Assembly (NCBI GenBank): GCA_035388225.1 | Contig: DAOOPM010000001.1 | Span: forward strand, 1 to 64,000 | From: SB25 sp029560875 | GTDB lineage: Bacteria; Bacteroidota; Bacteroidia; Bacteroidales; Tenuifilaceae | DNA: 64,000 nt | Direction: 5' to 3' | Shown: piece after piece, positions 54,442-62,918 of the stretch | Numbering within the stretch: position 1 is the first letter of the stretch | How the letters are laid out: each line of letters opens with the position of its first letter | Program-made: the position numbers and the translations under genes | Notes under the pieces: model-generated | Database searches by the model: none | Told to the model about the DNA's origin: nothing | The model's input: only the letters and a program-made list of their open reading frames with translations

Positions 54442-55476
54442 TTATTTTGATGCGTTCAACTTAGATGAATACTCAACCAGCAACTCCTCGAATTTGGTTA
54501 TGGCCTCACCCATTGATGTAAACGATTTACCACCAGCGGCATTGGTATGACCACCTCCATTATAGTATCTCTTTGAGAACTCATTAACGGGGAATGTGCC
54601 TCTGGAGCGTAACGATACTTTTATAAAACCATCGTTCTCCATGAATAGCACCGAAAAAACAACCCCTTTTATTGATAGTGGATAGTTCACAAAACCCTCG
54701 GTATCGCCATTCTGGTGCTTGTATTTTTTCAACTCGTCCTTTGTTAGCCAAATATAGGCAGCATTATGCTCAGGAAATACTTTCATCTTCTCAGCTAGGC
54801 AGTAACCCAATAGCTGCATTCTTTTCGCAGAGAAATTATTATAGACTAACCCCTGAACCCTTTCAACATTTACCCCCTTCTCAACCAATTTTCCTGCAAT
54901 AGCAAAAGTGCGTTCGCGAGAACACGCATAGCTAAACGAGCCTGTATCGGTCATCATACCTACATATAAGCACTCGGCTGCATCGCTATTTACACAATCG
55001 GAACCAAACATTTCCGATAAAACCTCAAAAACTAACTCTGCAGTGGAACTTACCTCGGTAAATGAGAAAGAATAATCGAACATACTTTCGGGTTCTGGAT
55101 GATGGTCGATAAGCACTTTAATTGCTTTTGACTCAGCCAATGGTTTCTCCATTGTTTCAGTACGTCGGAAACCATTAAAATCCAAACAAAAAATGATATC
55201 GGCATTCTGTAAAGTTGCCGTAGCAACTTCTTTTTGATGCGAATACTTAGAAACAACATCAACACCTGGTAACCAACCCAAAAATTCCGGAAAACCATTT
55301 GGAATTACCACAGAAGTATTAACTCCAATTGATTTAAGTGAGTGATAAAAACCCAGCACGGAGCCAATGGCATCGCCATCGGGATTGTGATGCGTAGTTA
55401 ATACAATATTCTGGGAATTTTTAAGTAATTCCTTTACTTTTTTAAGTGATTGTATATCAAAATTTAAATGCATCAA
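54442..55476 (-). CDS. nrnA: DHH/DHHA1 phosphoesterase, NrnA-like
   Basis: This 344-residue enzyme is likely a bifunctional oligoribonuclease/pAp phosphatase. The DHH domain has HHNPDGDAIGS, CLDFNGF and LIDHHPEPE, with metal-binding Asp and His residues, and the DHHA1 domain ends with GGGHTNAAGG. It degrades short RNA oligonucleotides or pAp. It heads the leftward unit with the FKBP lipoprotein genes, and a -7 box (TATCTTTG at 55501-55508) lies 25 bp before its ATG. Confidence 0.93.
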   Translation of the reverse strand: MMHLNFDIQSLKKVKELLKNSQNIVLTTHHNPDGDAIGSVLGFYHSLKSIGVNTSVVIPNGFPEFLGWLPGVDVVSKYSHQKEVATATLQNADIIFCLDFNGFRRTETMEKPLAESKAIKVLIDHHPEPESMFDYSFSFTEVSSTAELVFEVLSEMFGSDCVNSDAAECLYVGMMTDTGSFSYACSRERTFAIAGKLVEKGVNVERVQGLVYNNFSAKRMQLLGYCLAEKMKVFPEHNAAYIWLTKDELKKYKHQNGDTEGFVNYPLSIKGVVFSVLFMENDGFIKVSLRSRGTFPVNEFSKRYYNGGGHTNAAGGKSFTSMGEAITKFEELLVEYSSKLNASK

Positions 55477-55500
55477 CTCAAATTAAAATTTATTATGATA

Positions 55501-55508
55501 CAAAGATA
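55501..55508 (-). promoter_or_regulatory. -7 box for nrnA and the FKBP lipoprotein unit
   Basis: TATCTTTG on the minus strand is an exact match to TAnnTTTG. The start would be near 55494. The 81-bp region to ndk is divergent. Confidence 0.5.
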
Positions 55509-55557
55509 GCCTTTGCATTGATGTATAAAATTATTTAACTTAGAAAAAATTTGAACT

Positions 55558-55977
55558 ATGAACACACGCTTTACTTTCTGTATGATTAAACCCGATTCCT
55601 TTAAAAAGGATTGCGTTAGCGATATTCTACTAGAAATCCTTAAAGCAGGGTTTAAAATTAGGGGTATTAAAATTACCATGCTTACCAAAGGTAAGGCTGA
55701 ACAGTTCTACGATATTCATCAGGGAAAAGAATTCTTTGACCGACTTACCACGTTTATAAGTTCAGGCCCAGTAATGGCAATGGTTCTGGAGCGTGCCAAT
55801 GCGGTTGAAACGTTGCGTGAGTTAATAGGAAAAACAGACCCAACTCAAGCCGCAGAAGGAACTATACGAAAACTTTACGCGACCAACACAACGCAAAATG
55901 CAATTCATGCCTCGGATAGTTACGAGAACGCTGAACGTGAGTGGAGTTTCTTTTTCTCGAAACGGGAAATTTACTAG
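55558..55977 (+). CDS. ndk: Nucleoside diphosphate kinase
   Basis: This 139-residue cytoplasmic enzyme balances NTP pools by phosphate transfer through a histidine. The catalytic His is in NAIHASDS (about 117), and MIKPDS, with the Lys of the nucleotide site, lies near the start. The length is normal for bacterial Ndk. It is divergent from nrnA and overlaps the convergent DUF721 gene by 4 bp. The ATG at 55558 is clear. Confidence 0.96.
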   Translation: MNTRFTFCMIKPDSFKKDCVSDILLEILKAGFKIRGIKITMLTKGKAEQFYDIHQGKEFFDRLTTFISSGPVMAMVLERANAVETLRELIGKTDPTQAAEGTIRKLYATNTTQNAIHASDSYENAEREWSFFFSKREIY

Positions 55978-56264
55978 CGAAGCACAACCTGCTTTACAAT
56001 GTTTGAGCCGTAATAGCCATTTACCCTATCAATAAGTTGCTGTTTGCGCATTTGAAACTCGTAGCGCAAAGCGGCCGATTTAAGCGAAATTGTCAAAACA
56101 CCGCCCTTGAGTTGGATGCTTGTAGTGAGCGCAGCGATTTGCTTTCCCATAATAGCCTCCCAATCGTTACCAATGGAAGCTTCGCTTAGTTTATCCTCCC
56201 ATTTCATTGTGGCAATAAAAGCTTTTATTGCATCGCCAAGAGATTTTGTATTATGGTCGCTCAT
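55974..56264 (-). CDS. DUF721 (DciA-like) protein
   Basis: This 96-residue basic protein matches the DUF721/DciA fold (WEAIMGKQIAALTTSIQLKGGVLTISLKSAALRYEFQM spans most of it). DciA proteins load the replicative helicase in bacteria that lack DnaC/DnaI. Being just after recF fits a DNA metabolism role. Seen: family-like sequence and context; inferred: helicase loading. It lies 42 bp downstream of recF. Confidence 0.82.
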   Translation of the reverse strand: MSDHNTKSLGDAIKAFIATMKWEDKLSEASIGNDWEAIMGKQIAALTTSIQLKGGVLTISLKSAALRYEFQMRKQQLIDRVNGYYGSNIVKQVVLR

Positions 56265-56306
56265 TGATATGGAAGTGTTTTTAGTTTCAAATAACCAAAT
56301 TCTAAA

Positions 56307-57419
56307 TTAATGCTTTTCAGACTGTAAAGAAACATCCCCAGCATCAACTTTAAAAAGACAATAGCCAGAATTAATTCGGGTCAAAATCTCATCAATCCTG
56401 TTCTTATTGGTATCGGTAATGAATATTTGGCCAAATCCATCGAGAGCCACAAGCCTAACCAATTGTTCTACCCGCTTTATATCGAGTTTATCAAAAATAT
56501 CGTCGAGCAATAACAAAGGCTTAATCTCCGATACTTTGGATAGAAAATCGAACTGAGCCAACTTAAGAGCAATAAGGTAAGTTTTCTGTTGTCCCTGCGA
56601 GCCCTCGCGCCGAATAGGGTAACCATCGATATTAAGAACAATATCATCGCGATGAATGCCAACCGATGTGTACTGTAGAGCCCTGTCCTTTTCAATATTT
56701 GCTTTCAGCAAATCGTGCAAATCGTTACTATTAAGTTGCGAGCGATAACTCAACGAAACAACCTCAGCACCACCCGATACCCTAGAGTAATATTCCTGAA
56801 AAATTGGAATTAACTGCCCAATAAACTCCTGACGTTTTGTGTGAATTATTTTGCCGTACTGCACAAGCTGCTCATCAATGGCCTCAATTATATCGTAGCT
56901 AAAAGCCCCTCCACGGTAATTCTTAAGAAAACTATTACGTTGAGCCAGCGCCCTGTTGTAACGCATTACCTCGTCCAAGTATACTTTGTCGAACTGAGAT
57001 ATTACACTGTTCATATACTTACGGCGCTCCTCACCCGACTCCTCTATTAAAGCCGAGTCGGCTGGCGAAACCATTACCACAGGCAAAAAACCAATATGGT
57101 CGGCTAAGCGTTCGTAATCCTTGCCATTCCTTCGGAAAACCTTCCCTTCAGATTGCTTAAATCCGCAGTAAATGCTCTCATCAATCTCCTTTCGGCTGTA
57201 TTTACCCTGAATAACAAAAAAGTTCTCACCGTGATTTACAACCTGATTATCGTTGGGATTAAACGCACTTTTGCACATCGATAGGTAGTAAATAGCATCG
57301 AGCAGGTTTGTTTTACCCTGACCATTATCGCCCACAAAACAGTTGATTTTTGAATTAAACTCCAACTCCAACTGCTTGAACGATTTAAAATTTATTGCCG
57401 TTAAACTTCTTAAATGCAT
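56307..57419 (-). CDS. recF: DNA replication and repair protein RecF
   Basis: RecF binds gapped DNA and helps RecO/RecR load RecA at stalled forks. The 370-residue ABC-type ATPase has Walker A GDNGQGKTN (about 31-39), the signature EGSQGQQKT and Walker B LLLLDDIFDKLD. The length is typical. A -7 box TAACTTTG (57458-57465) lies 38 bp before its ATG. The DUF721 gene follows on the same transcript. Confidence 0.95.
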   Translation of the reverse strand: MHLRSLTAINFKSFKQLELEFNSKINCFVGDNGQGKTNLLDAIYYLSMCKSAFNPNDNQVVNHGENFFVIQGKYSRKEIDESIYCGFKQSEGKVFRRNGKDYERLADHIGFLPVVMVSPADSALIEESGEERRKYMNSVISQFDKVYLDEVMRYNRALAQRNSFLKNYRGGAFSYDIIEAIDEQLVQYGKIIHTKRQEFIGQLIPIFQEYYSRVSGGAEVVSLSYRSQLNSNDLHDLLKANIEKDRALQYTSVGIHRDDIVLNIDGYPIRREGSQGQQKTYLIALKLAQFDFLSKVSEIKPLLLLDDIFDKLDIKRVEQLVRLVALDGFGQIFITDTNKNRIDEILTRINSGYCLFKVDAGDVSLQSEKH

Positions 57420-57457
57420 ATCTACTCAACAAAAAATATCAAACTTTTAGCGCTGAG

Positions 57458-57465
57458 CAAAGTTA
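57458..57465 (-). promoter_or_regulatory. -7 box for recF
   Basis: TAACTTTG on the minus strand matches TAnnTTTG exactly, with start near 57451 and a leader of about 32 nt. The divergent TlpA-like gene has TAACTTCG at 57586-57593. Confidence 0.5.
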
Positions 57466-57629
57466 GTTTTTTTGAAGGGAAAGTTTTACAACCTTGCACA
57501 AATATCAACTTAGAAATTCTCTATTAGATTGAATCATGAGATTAAATCTCAAGGTAATCAACTCATCAAATTCATAAAATATTTCTAACTTCGGAAAATT
57601 AATTGACTAAAAAACCAATACTTACAAAA

Positions 57630-59015
57630 ATGAGAAAATACTTACTATTACTGGCGCTTCCAGCTATGGTTGCATGTGGAACAAAGGGCCCTAAAGAGGC
57701 AACTGTTGCTGGGAAATATGTGAATACAGCCGATTCTACAATTTTAGTAATGTCAAAGGGTATTACCGACACATTGTATATTGGCTCAAATGGAGAGTTT
57801 ATTTTCAAAACAACTATTAGCGAGCCTCAACTTTACAAATTTGTGAACTCACGTATGCAAACCCTTGTTTACATGAACCCTGGCGATAGCAGCTATTTTG
57901 AGTTGGATGTTAAAGAACCTATGAATGGCCCAAAATTTATGGGCGACCAACAACTGGTTAACAGCAATCTGTATAAGGGTAATGCTACTGTAAAGGAAAT
58001 ACTTAAGAATTACCAAGAACTATACTCCTTAACTACCGATAAATTCAACCAAAAACTCGACTCTATTCAAGGAATCTTAAACTCAAATATCGACTCAATT
58101 AAGGGTGAAGCCAAGTTAATTGTTGAAATGGAAAAGATGAGGGCTAAATACACTATTATGAGTATTAAGAATAACTACCCTCGTTACTTCGCATATCTTA
58201 ACGATAAGGAGTTCAATGCCGATAGCGCAGATTTCTCATTCTTAAATGAACTTGATGTAAATAATGCAAATCACCTAATGTTTGACGATTATGCCAACCT
58301 TCTGAATACATACATTGAATTGAAATTAAGCAAATTACCAAACTATAAAGAAATTTCAGAAAAACCTGCTACTGAACGCCTGCCTATTGTATTTGCCGCT
58401 GTTGATAGTTTTGTAACAAACCCTACAGTTCGCGATTACGTTAAGATGAACCTTATGGAGGATGATTTGAGTTTTGGTGATTTCTACCTACTTAACGATG
58501 TTATTCAAAACTATCTTGCTAAGTGCCAAACCCCCGAGTATGCAAATATTGTAAAAGGCAAATTTGATAAAAAGATGCTTTTAGCTCCTGGTGCAGTAGC
58601 TCCAGTTTTCAAGTACACCGATATTAATGGAAAAGAATACTCACTTGAAGATTTCAAGGGCAAACTGGTTTATATTGATTTTTGGGCAACTTGGTGCGGC
58701 CCTTGCCGTTACGAATTGCCATTCCTACAAGCCCTAGAGAAAGATTACCATGGTAAAAAAGTTGTTTTTGTTAGCATTTCGCTAGACGATAACAAAACAG
58801 CTTGGCAAAAAATGGTTAAGGAGCAAAGCATGAAAGGTGTTCAACTTTATGGCGAGGGTGCTTGGAAATCGTTTGTAGCAACCAACTACCAAATACGAGG
58901 CATTCCAACATTTTTCCTAATTGATGCTAACGGAAACATACTAAAACCAAACGCTCCACGTCCATCATCAGATGAGATTCGTCCATTACTTGACGAGAAT
59001 TTGGCAAAGTTATAA
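57630..59015 (+). CDS. TlpA-like thiol-disulfide oxidoreductase lipoprotein (DUF4369 + thioredoxin)
   Basis: The 461-residue lipoprotein (lipobox AMVACGTK, Cys16) has an N-terminal DUF4369-like beta domain (about 25-120), a helical middle and a thioredoxin/TlpA domain (about 320-460) with the redox motif WCGPC (about 354-358) and the cis-proline in IRGIPTFFLI. It probably reduces or isomerises disulfides outside the cytoplasm. The frame is open from a TTG at 57603, but the ATG at 57630 begins the signal sequence. A terminator follows. Confidence 0.92.
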   Translation: MRKYLLLLALPAMVACGTKGPKEATVAGKYVNTADSTILVMSKGITDTLYIGSNGEFIFKTTISEPQLYKFVNSRMQTLVYMNPGDSSYFELDVKEPMNGPKFMGDQQLVNSNLYKGNATVKEILKNYQELYSLTTDKFNQKLDSIQGILNSNIDSIKGEAKLIVEMEKMRAKYTIMSIKNNYPRYFAYLNDKEFNADSADFSFLNELDVNNANHLMFDDYANLLNTYIELKLSKLPNYKEISEKPATERLPIVFAAVDSFVTNPTVRDYVKMNLMEDDLSFGDFYLLNDVIQNYLAKCQTPEYANIVKGKFDKKMLLAPGAVAPVFKYTDINGKEYSLEDFKGKLVYIDFWATWCGPCRYELPFLQALEKDYHGKKVVFVSISLDDNKTAWQKMVKEQSMKGVQLYGEGAWKSFVATNYQIRGIPTFFLIDANGNILKPNAPRPSSDEIRPLLDENLAKL

Positions 59016-59037
59016 TTGTTATTCCTGATATCATCAG

Positions 59038-59070
59038 AAGCACGCACCTTTAGGTTGCGTGCTTTTTTTA
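59038..59070 (+). terminator. Terminator after the TlpA-like gene
   Basis: AAGCACGCACC and GGTTGCGTGCTT pair around loop TTTA with one bulged base, followed by a T-run. Confidence 0.88.
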
Positions 59071-59131
59071 TTAAGATTGAACTAAGAGGATTAATTTATG
59101 TTTATTTAAATATAATTTAAATTAAACAAAA

Positions 59132-59602
59132 ATGAATTTTCGTGGTAAAACATTTGAAAGAGTTGATGCCGCTGTCATAAAATGGATGGCAAAGCATGGA
59201 CTATTTATGTTGAGGATTAGTATTGGTATTATTTTCCTGTGGTTTGGAGCGCTTAAATACTTTGAAGGAATGAGTCCTGCCGAAGATTTAGCAATAAAAA
59301 CCATAAGCACACTTTCATTTAACCTTATTCCAACTAAAATAATAATTTATGGACTGGCAACATGGGAGGTTCTTATTGGTATAGGGCTTTTGTTTAATTT
59401 GTTTATGCGGGAAACGCTTCTTTTGCTTTACCTGCAGATGTTGGGAACTTTCTCACCTATCTTTTTATTTCCAGGTGAGGTTTTCCATATTTTCCCAATC
59501 TCTCTAACACTTGAGGGACAGTATATTGTTAAAAATATTGTGATTATAAGTGCTGGAATAGTACTTGGCTCAACAGTAAGAGGAGGAAAAATAGTCACAT
59601 AA
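59132..59602 (+). CDS. DoxX-like membrane protein
   Basis: This 156-residue protein has four predicted helices and DoxX-type segments (FMLRISIGIIFLWFGALKYF near 30-50, TWEVLIGIGLLF). DoxX relatives are small membrane proteins that often accompany redox functions, but no reaction is certain. It is the first of three rightward genes with an SRPBCC protein and a DUF393 thiol protein (43 and 26 bp apart), which are likely cotranscribed and hint at membrane redox or lipid work. Confidence 0.8.
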   Translation: MNFRGKTFERVDAAVIKWMAKHGLFMLRISIGIIFLWFGALKYFEGMSPAEDLAIKTISTLSFNLIPTKIIIYGLATWEVLIGIGLLFNLFMRETLLLLYLQMLGTFSPIFLFPGEVFHIFPISLTLEGQYIVKNIVIISAGIVLGSTVRGGKIVT

Positions 59603-59645
59603 ATGCTCCTTATTTAACAAACCATTTTTAATTAATTTAATTACA

Positions 59646-60116
59646 ATGGGTTTCTATCAACTACATAAAAAACAGATAATTCCAACAAGTATTGATACTG
59701 TATGGGACTTTATTTCAGCTCCTCAGAATTTAAAGTTGATAACTCCTCCAGGGATGGGTTTTGATATACTTTCTCAGCATATCCCCAATAAAATCTATAC
59801 GGGAATGATAATTGAATACAGGGTTAGACCTTTACTCGGAATACCTACTACTTGGGTTACTGAAATATCTCAACTTGTTGAGAGAAAATATTTTATTGAT
59901 GAGCAACGTGTAGGGCCCTATAAATTCTGGCACCATCAGCATTTAATTGAACCGCATTCTAATGGTGTCTTAATGACCGATATTGTCTCCTATAAACCTC
60001 CCTTGGGTTTTATTGGGAGTCTTGCCAATGGCTTAGTAATCAGTAAAAAACTAGAAGATATTTTTGAATACCGCAGGGTTGCTTTGGAAAAACTTTTTGG
60101 AAAGGTCGTTGTTTAA
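59646..60116 (+). CDS. SRPBCC-family ligand-binding protein
   Basis: This 156-residue soluble protein resembles the SRPBCC (START/Bet v1-like) fold, with an N-terminal strand, PTSIDTVWDFISAPQNLKLI and a C-terminal long helix. Such proteins bind hydrophobic ligands in a deep pocket. No catalytic residues are evident. It lies between the DoxX-like and DUF393 genes, a combination that recurs in bacteria as I recall, but the ligand is unknown. Confidence 0.8.
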   Translation: MGFYQLHKKQIIPTSIDTVWDFISAPQNLKLITPPGMGFDILSQHIPNKIYTGMIIEYRVRPLLGIPTTWVTEISQLVERKYFIDEQRVGPYKFWHHQHLIEPHSNGVLMTDIVSYKPPLGFIGSLANGLVISKKLEDIFEYRRVALEKLFGKVVV

Positions 60117-60142
60117 CATTTAACTGATTATCGAGTTTAATT

Positions 60143-60532
60143 ATGGTAATTATCTTCGATGGTGTTTGTAACCTATGCAATGGGCTTGTAAAATTTATTA
60201 TTAAGCGCGACAAAAAGAAGCGTTTTAGATTTGCTGCGTTACAATCAGACTATGCGCAGTACATCGAAAAAAAGTATGGACTAAACCTTGCTGACCTAAA
60301 TACTGTTATTCTTATTAAATATGGAAAAGTTTACACAAAATCATCCGCAGTTTTGCATATTGCACGAGGACTAGGCCTTCCTTATTCTTTGGCCGTTTGC
60401 TTTTTTATTATTCCACCATTTATTCGTAATTACGTCTATGGTTTTATAGCAAAAAACCGTTACCGCTGGTTTGGCAAGTTAGATACATGTACACTTCCTT
60501 CGGGAGACTTAAAAGGGAGATTTATAGAATAG
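60143..60532 (+). CDS. DUF393 (YuxK-type, DCC family) thiol protein
   Basis: This 129-residue protein starts with the DCC signature DGVCNLCNGLVKFI (Cys-x-x-Cys) and has a thioredoxin-like helical layout with a C-terminal hydrophobic segment. Members are thought to be thiol-disulfide oxidoreductases. It is the third gene of the DoxX-SRPBCC-DUF393 group, and its stop is 6 bp from the stop of convergent topB, with no terminator between. Confidence 0.87.
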   Translation: MVIIFDGVCNLCNGLVKFIIKRDKKKRFRFAALQSDYAQYIEKKYGLNLADLNTVILIKYGKVYTKSSAVLHIARGLGLPYSLAVCFFIIPPFIRNYVYGFIAKNRYRWFGKLDTCTLPSGDLKGRFIE

Positions 60533-60538
60533 GCAATG

Positions 60539-62689
60539 CTATTCAAGGACTACATTAAACTCTGAATCCAAAGTTAAAACCGAATCAACTATTTCTCCAT
60601 TAACGCTAAAGCCCTTAATCTTTGCTGATTTTCCTTTTTGTAGAAGCATTTGGATTTGTTTATCGGTAAGAGTTTTGCCGTACTGTTCAAACATTACCTT
60701 GAAGGTGCATCCACCTTTGTACTCGCTACATCCAAATGCTGTTTTGCCCTTAAGCATAGTTCCTTTTTTGCATTTGGGGCAATAAATTACTGCCGGCTCA
60801 TCGTCTTTGGGTTTACTCTTTTTGGGTGATGTTTTTTTTGTTTCTGAAGATTTAGTTTTACTCTCTTTTTCAGATTTTTCCTCCTCTTGCTCAAGCTGCA
60901 CAATATCAATTTTTCGGTTATTCTCTTGTTTCACTTCAATAACTAGTTGAGTAACCATCTCTTTCATTTCGTCCAGAAAAGCCTTTGCATCGTACTCGCC
61001 CTTTTCAATTTGACGCAATTTTTTCTCCCATAAACCCGTTAGTTCCGCCGATTTAAGCAATTCGTTCTGAATTGTATGGATTAGCTGTATTCCTGTTTGA
61101 GTTGGAACAAGGTTTTTCTTTTCGCGGATAACGAATTTTCGTTTGAAAAGCGTCTCAATAATATTTGCACGGGTCGATGGACGGCCAATGCCATTCTCCT
61201 TCATCAACTCGCGTAGTTCATCATCCTCAACCTGCTTACCTGCTGTTTCCATTGCTCTAAGCAATGTTGCCTCGGTATGCATTTTTGGTGGTTGTGTTTG
61301 CTTCTCGAGCAAATCTGGAGTGTGTTCACCTTTTTCACCCTTTTCAAAATGAGGCATAATTTGTTCCTCGTCGCTTTCTGCCTCAGATTCTTTCTCGTTT
61401 TCCTTTTTGGGATAAAGTACCCGCCAGCCATCCTCAAGTATTACTTTTCCGGTGGCTTTAAATTCGTACGAGGCCACGTCGCCAATTACGGTGGTGTTTG
61501 AAACCACACAATCGGGGTAGAATACCGCAATAAAGCGGCGCGCAATGATATCGTAAACTCGTTTCTCCTCCAGAGCCAACCCCGATGGCTTAACACCTGT
61601 GGGTATTATAGCGTGGTGGTCGGTAATTTTTGCATCGTCGAAAACCTTTTTGCTTTTTTTGATTGGTTTACCCAGCAACGGAGCGGTAAAATTTGCATAT
61701 GGCTCCATATTCTTAAGTATTCCCTCAATTTTTGGGTACATATCGTTGGGTAAAAAGGTGGTATCTACGCGAGGATAGGTAACCATCTTTTTCTCGTAAA
61801 GGCTTTGGATGTGTTTCAACGTATCGTCGGCGGTGTAGCTGAATTTCTTGTTACATTCAACCTGTAGTGCGGTTAAATCGAACAGTTTTGGTGGTGCTTC
61901 ATTGCCCTTTTTCTGCTCAAAGGAAACAATCTCGAAAAGGTTTGTTTTTATCTCCTCAATTACCTTCGCTGCTTCTTCAACAGAATTAAACCGCCCAATT
62001 GTAGAGTTGAAGATTACACCACGATAGTTTGTTTTTATCTCCCAAAATGGCTTTGGAACAAAATTTTGAATCTCCTCAAATCTTCGAACTATCAAGGCTA
62101 GGGTAGGGGTTTGAACTCGGCCTATAGATAAAACACCTTTTCCGTTGGCATACTTTAAGGTGTATAATCGGCTAGCATTCATTCCTAAAAGCCAATCGCC
62201 AATGGCACGAGCGTTGCCTGCGGCATACAACCGTTCAAAATCTTTTCCGTCCTTTAGTTTTTCAAAACCCTCCAGTATAGCCTCGTCAGTCATCGACGAA
62301 ATCCACAACCGTTTCAACGGTTTTGTGCACTCCGCTTTTGTTAGCACCCAGCGCTGAATTAGTTCCCCTTCAATTCCAGCATCACCACAGTTAATAACCT
62401 CATCGCACTCGGAAATCAACTTCTTTATGGTATTAAACTGTTTTTGAATACCATCGTTATCAATTAATTTAATGCCAAACCGAGGAGGAATCATTGGCAA
62501 GGCATTCATTCGCCAAGGCTTCCAATCGGGAGTGTAATCGTCGGGGTTTTTAAGCGTACACAAATGGCCAAAAGTCCAAGTAACCTGATAGCCATTCCCC
62601 TCGAAATAACCATCCTTACGGTTTACGGCTTTCAAAATACGTGCAATTTCCTTTGCTACACTGGGTTTCTCCGCTATACAAACTTTCAC
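60539..62689 (-). CDS. topB: DNA topoisomerase III (type IA)
   Basis: This 716-residue enzyme relaxes and decatenates DNA. The N-terminal Toprim segment (KVCIAEKPSVAKEIARIL), GDAGIEGELI, LSIGRVQTPTLALI and the active-site Tyr in KMVTYPRVDTT identify a TopB-type enzyme. A charged linker near 605-650 precedes a C-terminal zinc-ribbon-like module (CPKCKKGTMLKGKTAFGCS). An exact -7 box TAAATTTG (62712-62719) lies 23 bp before the ATG. Confidence 0.95.
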   Translation of the reverse strand: MKVCIAEKPSVAKEIARILKAVNRKDGYFEGNGYQVTWTFGHLCTLKNPDDYTPDWKPWRMNALPMIPPRFGIKLIDNDGIQKQFNTIKKLISECDEVINCGDAGIEGELIQRWVLTKAECTKPLKRLWISSMTDEAILEGFEKLKDGKDFERLYAAGNARAIGDWLLGMNASRLYTLKYANGKGVLSIGRVQTPTLALIVRRFEEIQNFVPKPFWEIKTNYRGVIFNSTIGRFNSVEEAAKVIEEIKTNLFEIVSFEQKKGNEAPPKLFDLTALQVECNKKFSYTADDTLKHIQSLYEKKMVTYPRVDTTFLPNDMYPKIEGILKNMEPYANFTAPLLGKPIKKSKKVFDDAKITDHHAIIPTGVKPSGLALEEKRVYDIIARRFIAVFYPDCVVSNTTVIGDVASYEFKATGKVILEDGWRVLYPKKENEKESEAESDEEQIMPHFEKGEKGEHTPDLLEKQTQPPKMHTEATLLRAMETAGKQVEDDELRELMKENGIGRPSTRANIIETLFKRKFVIREKKNLVPTQTGIQLIHTIQNELLKSAELTGLWEKKLRQIEKGEYDAKAFLDEMKEMVTQLVIEVKQENNRKIDIVQLEQEEEKSEKESKTKSSETKKTSPKKSKPKDDEPAVIYCPKCKKGTMLKGKTAFGCSEYKGGCTFKVMFEQYGKTLTDKQIQMLLQKGKSAKIKGFSVNGEIVDSVLTLDSEFNVVLE

Positions 62690-62711
62690 TGGTAAACTAT
62701 CAATTTATCGC

Positions 62712-62719
62712 CAAATTTA
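62712..62719 (-). promoter_or_regulatory. -7 box for topB
   Basis: TAAATTTG on the minus strand matches TAnnTTTG exactly. The -33 TTG is not correctly spaced. Confidence 0.42.
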
Positions 62720-62918
62720 GAATAATGATTTTAAACTACCCACCCAATTCAACGTCAAAATAACACTTAAAAAACTAACATCTTCACTTTAATCCAGATA
62801 ATTAGTTAAAACTAAAACATTTTTCTACTTAATGAGTATCTATACAGTAAAAGATTACATGCATAATGTTTAACTATTGAAATTTGTACCTTTACAAAAT
62901 CAAAATACAAATAACACA

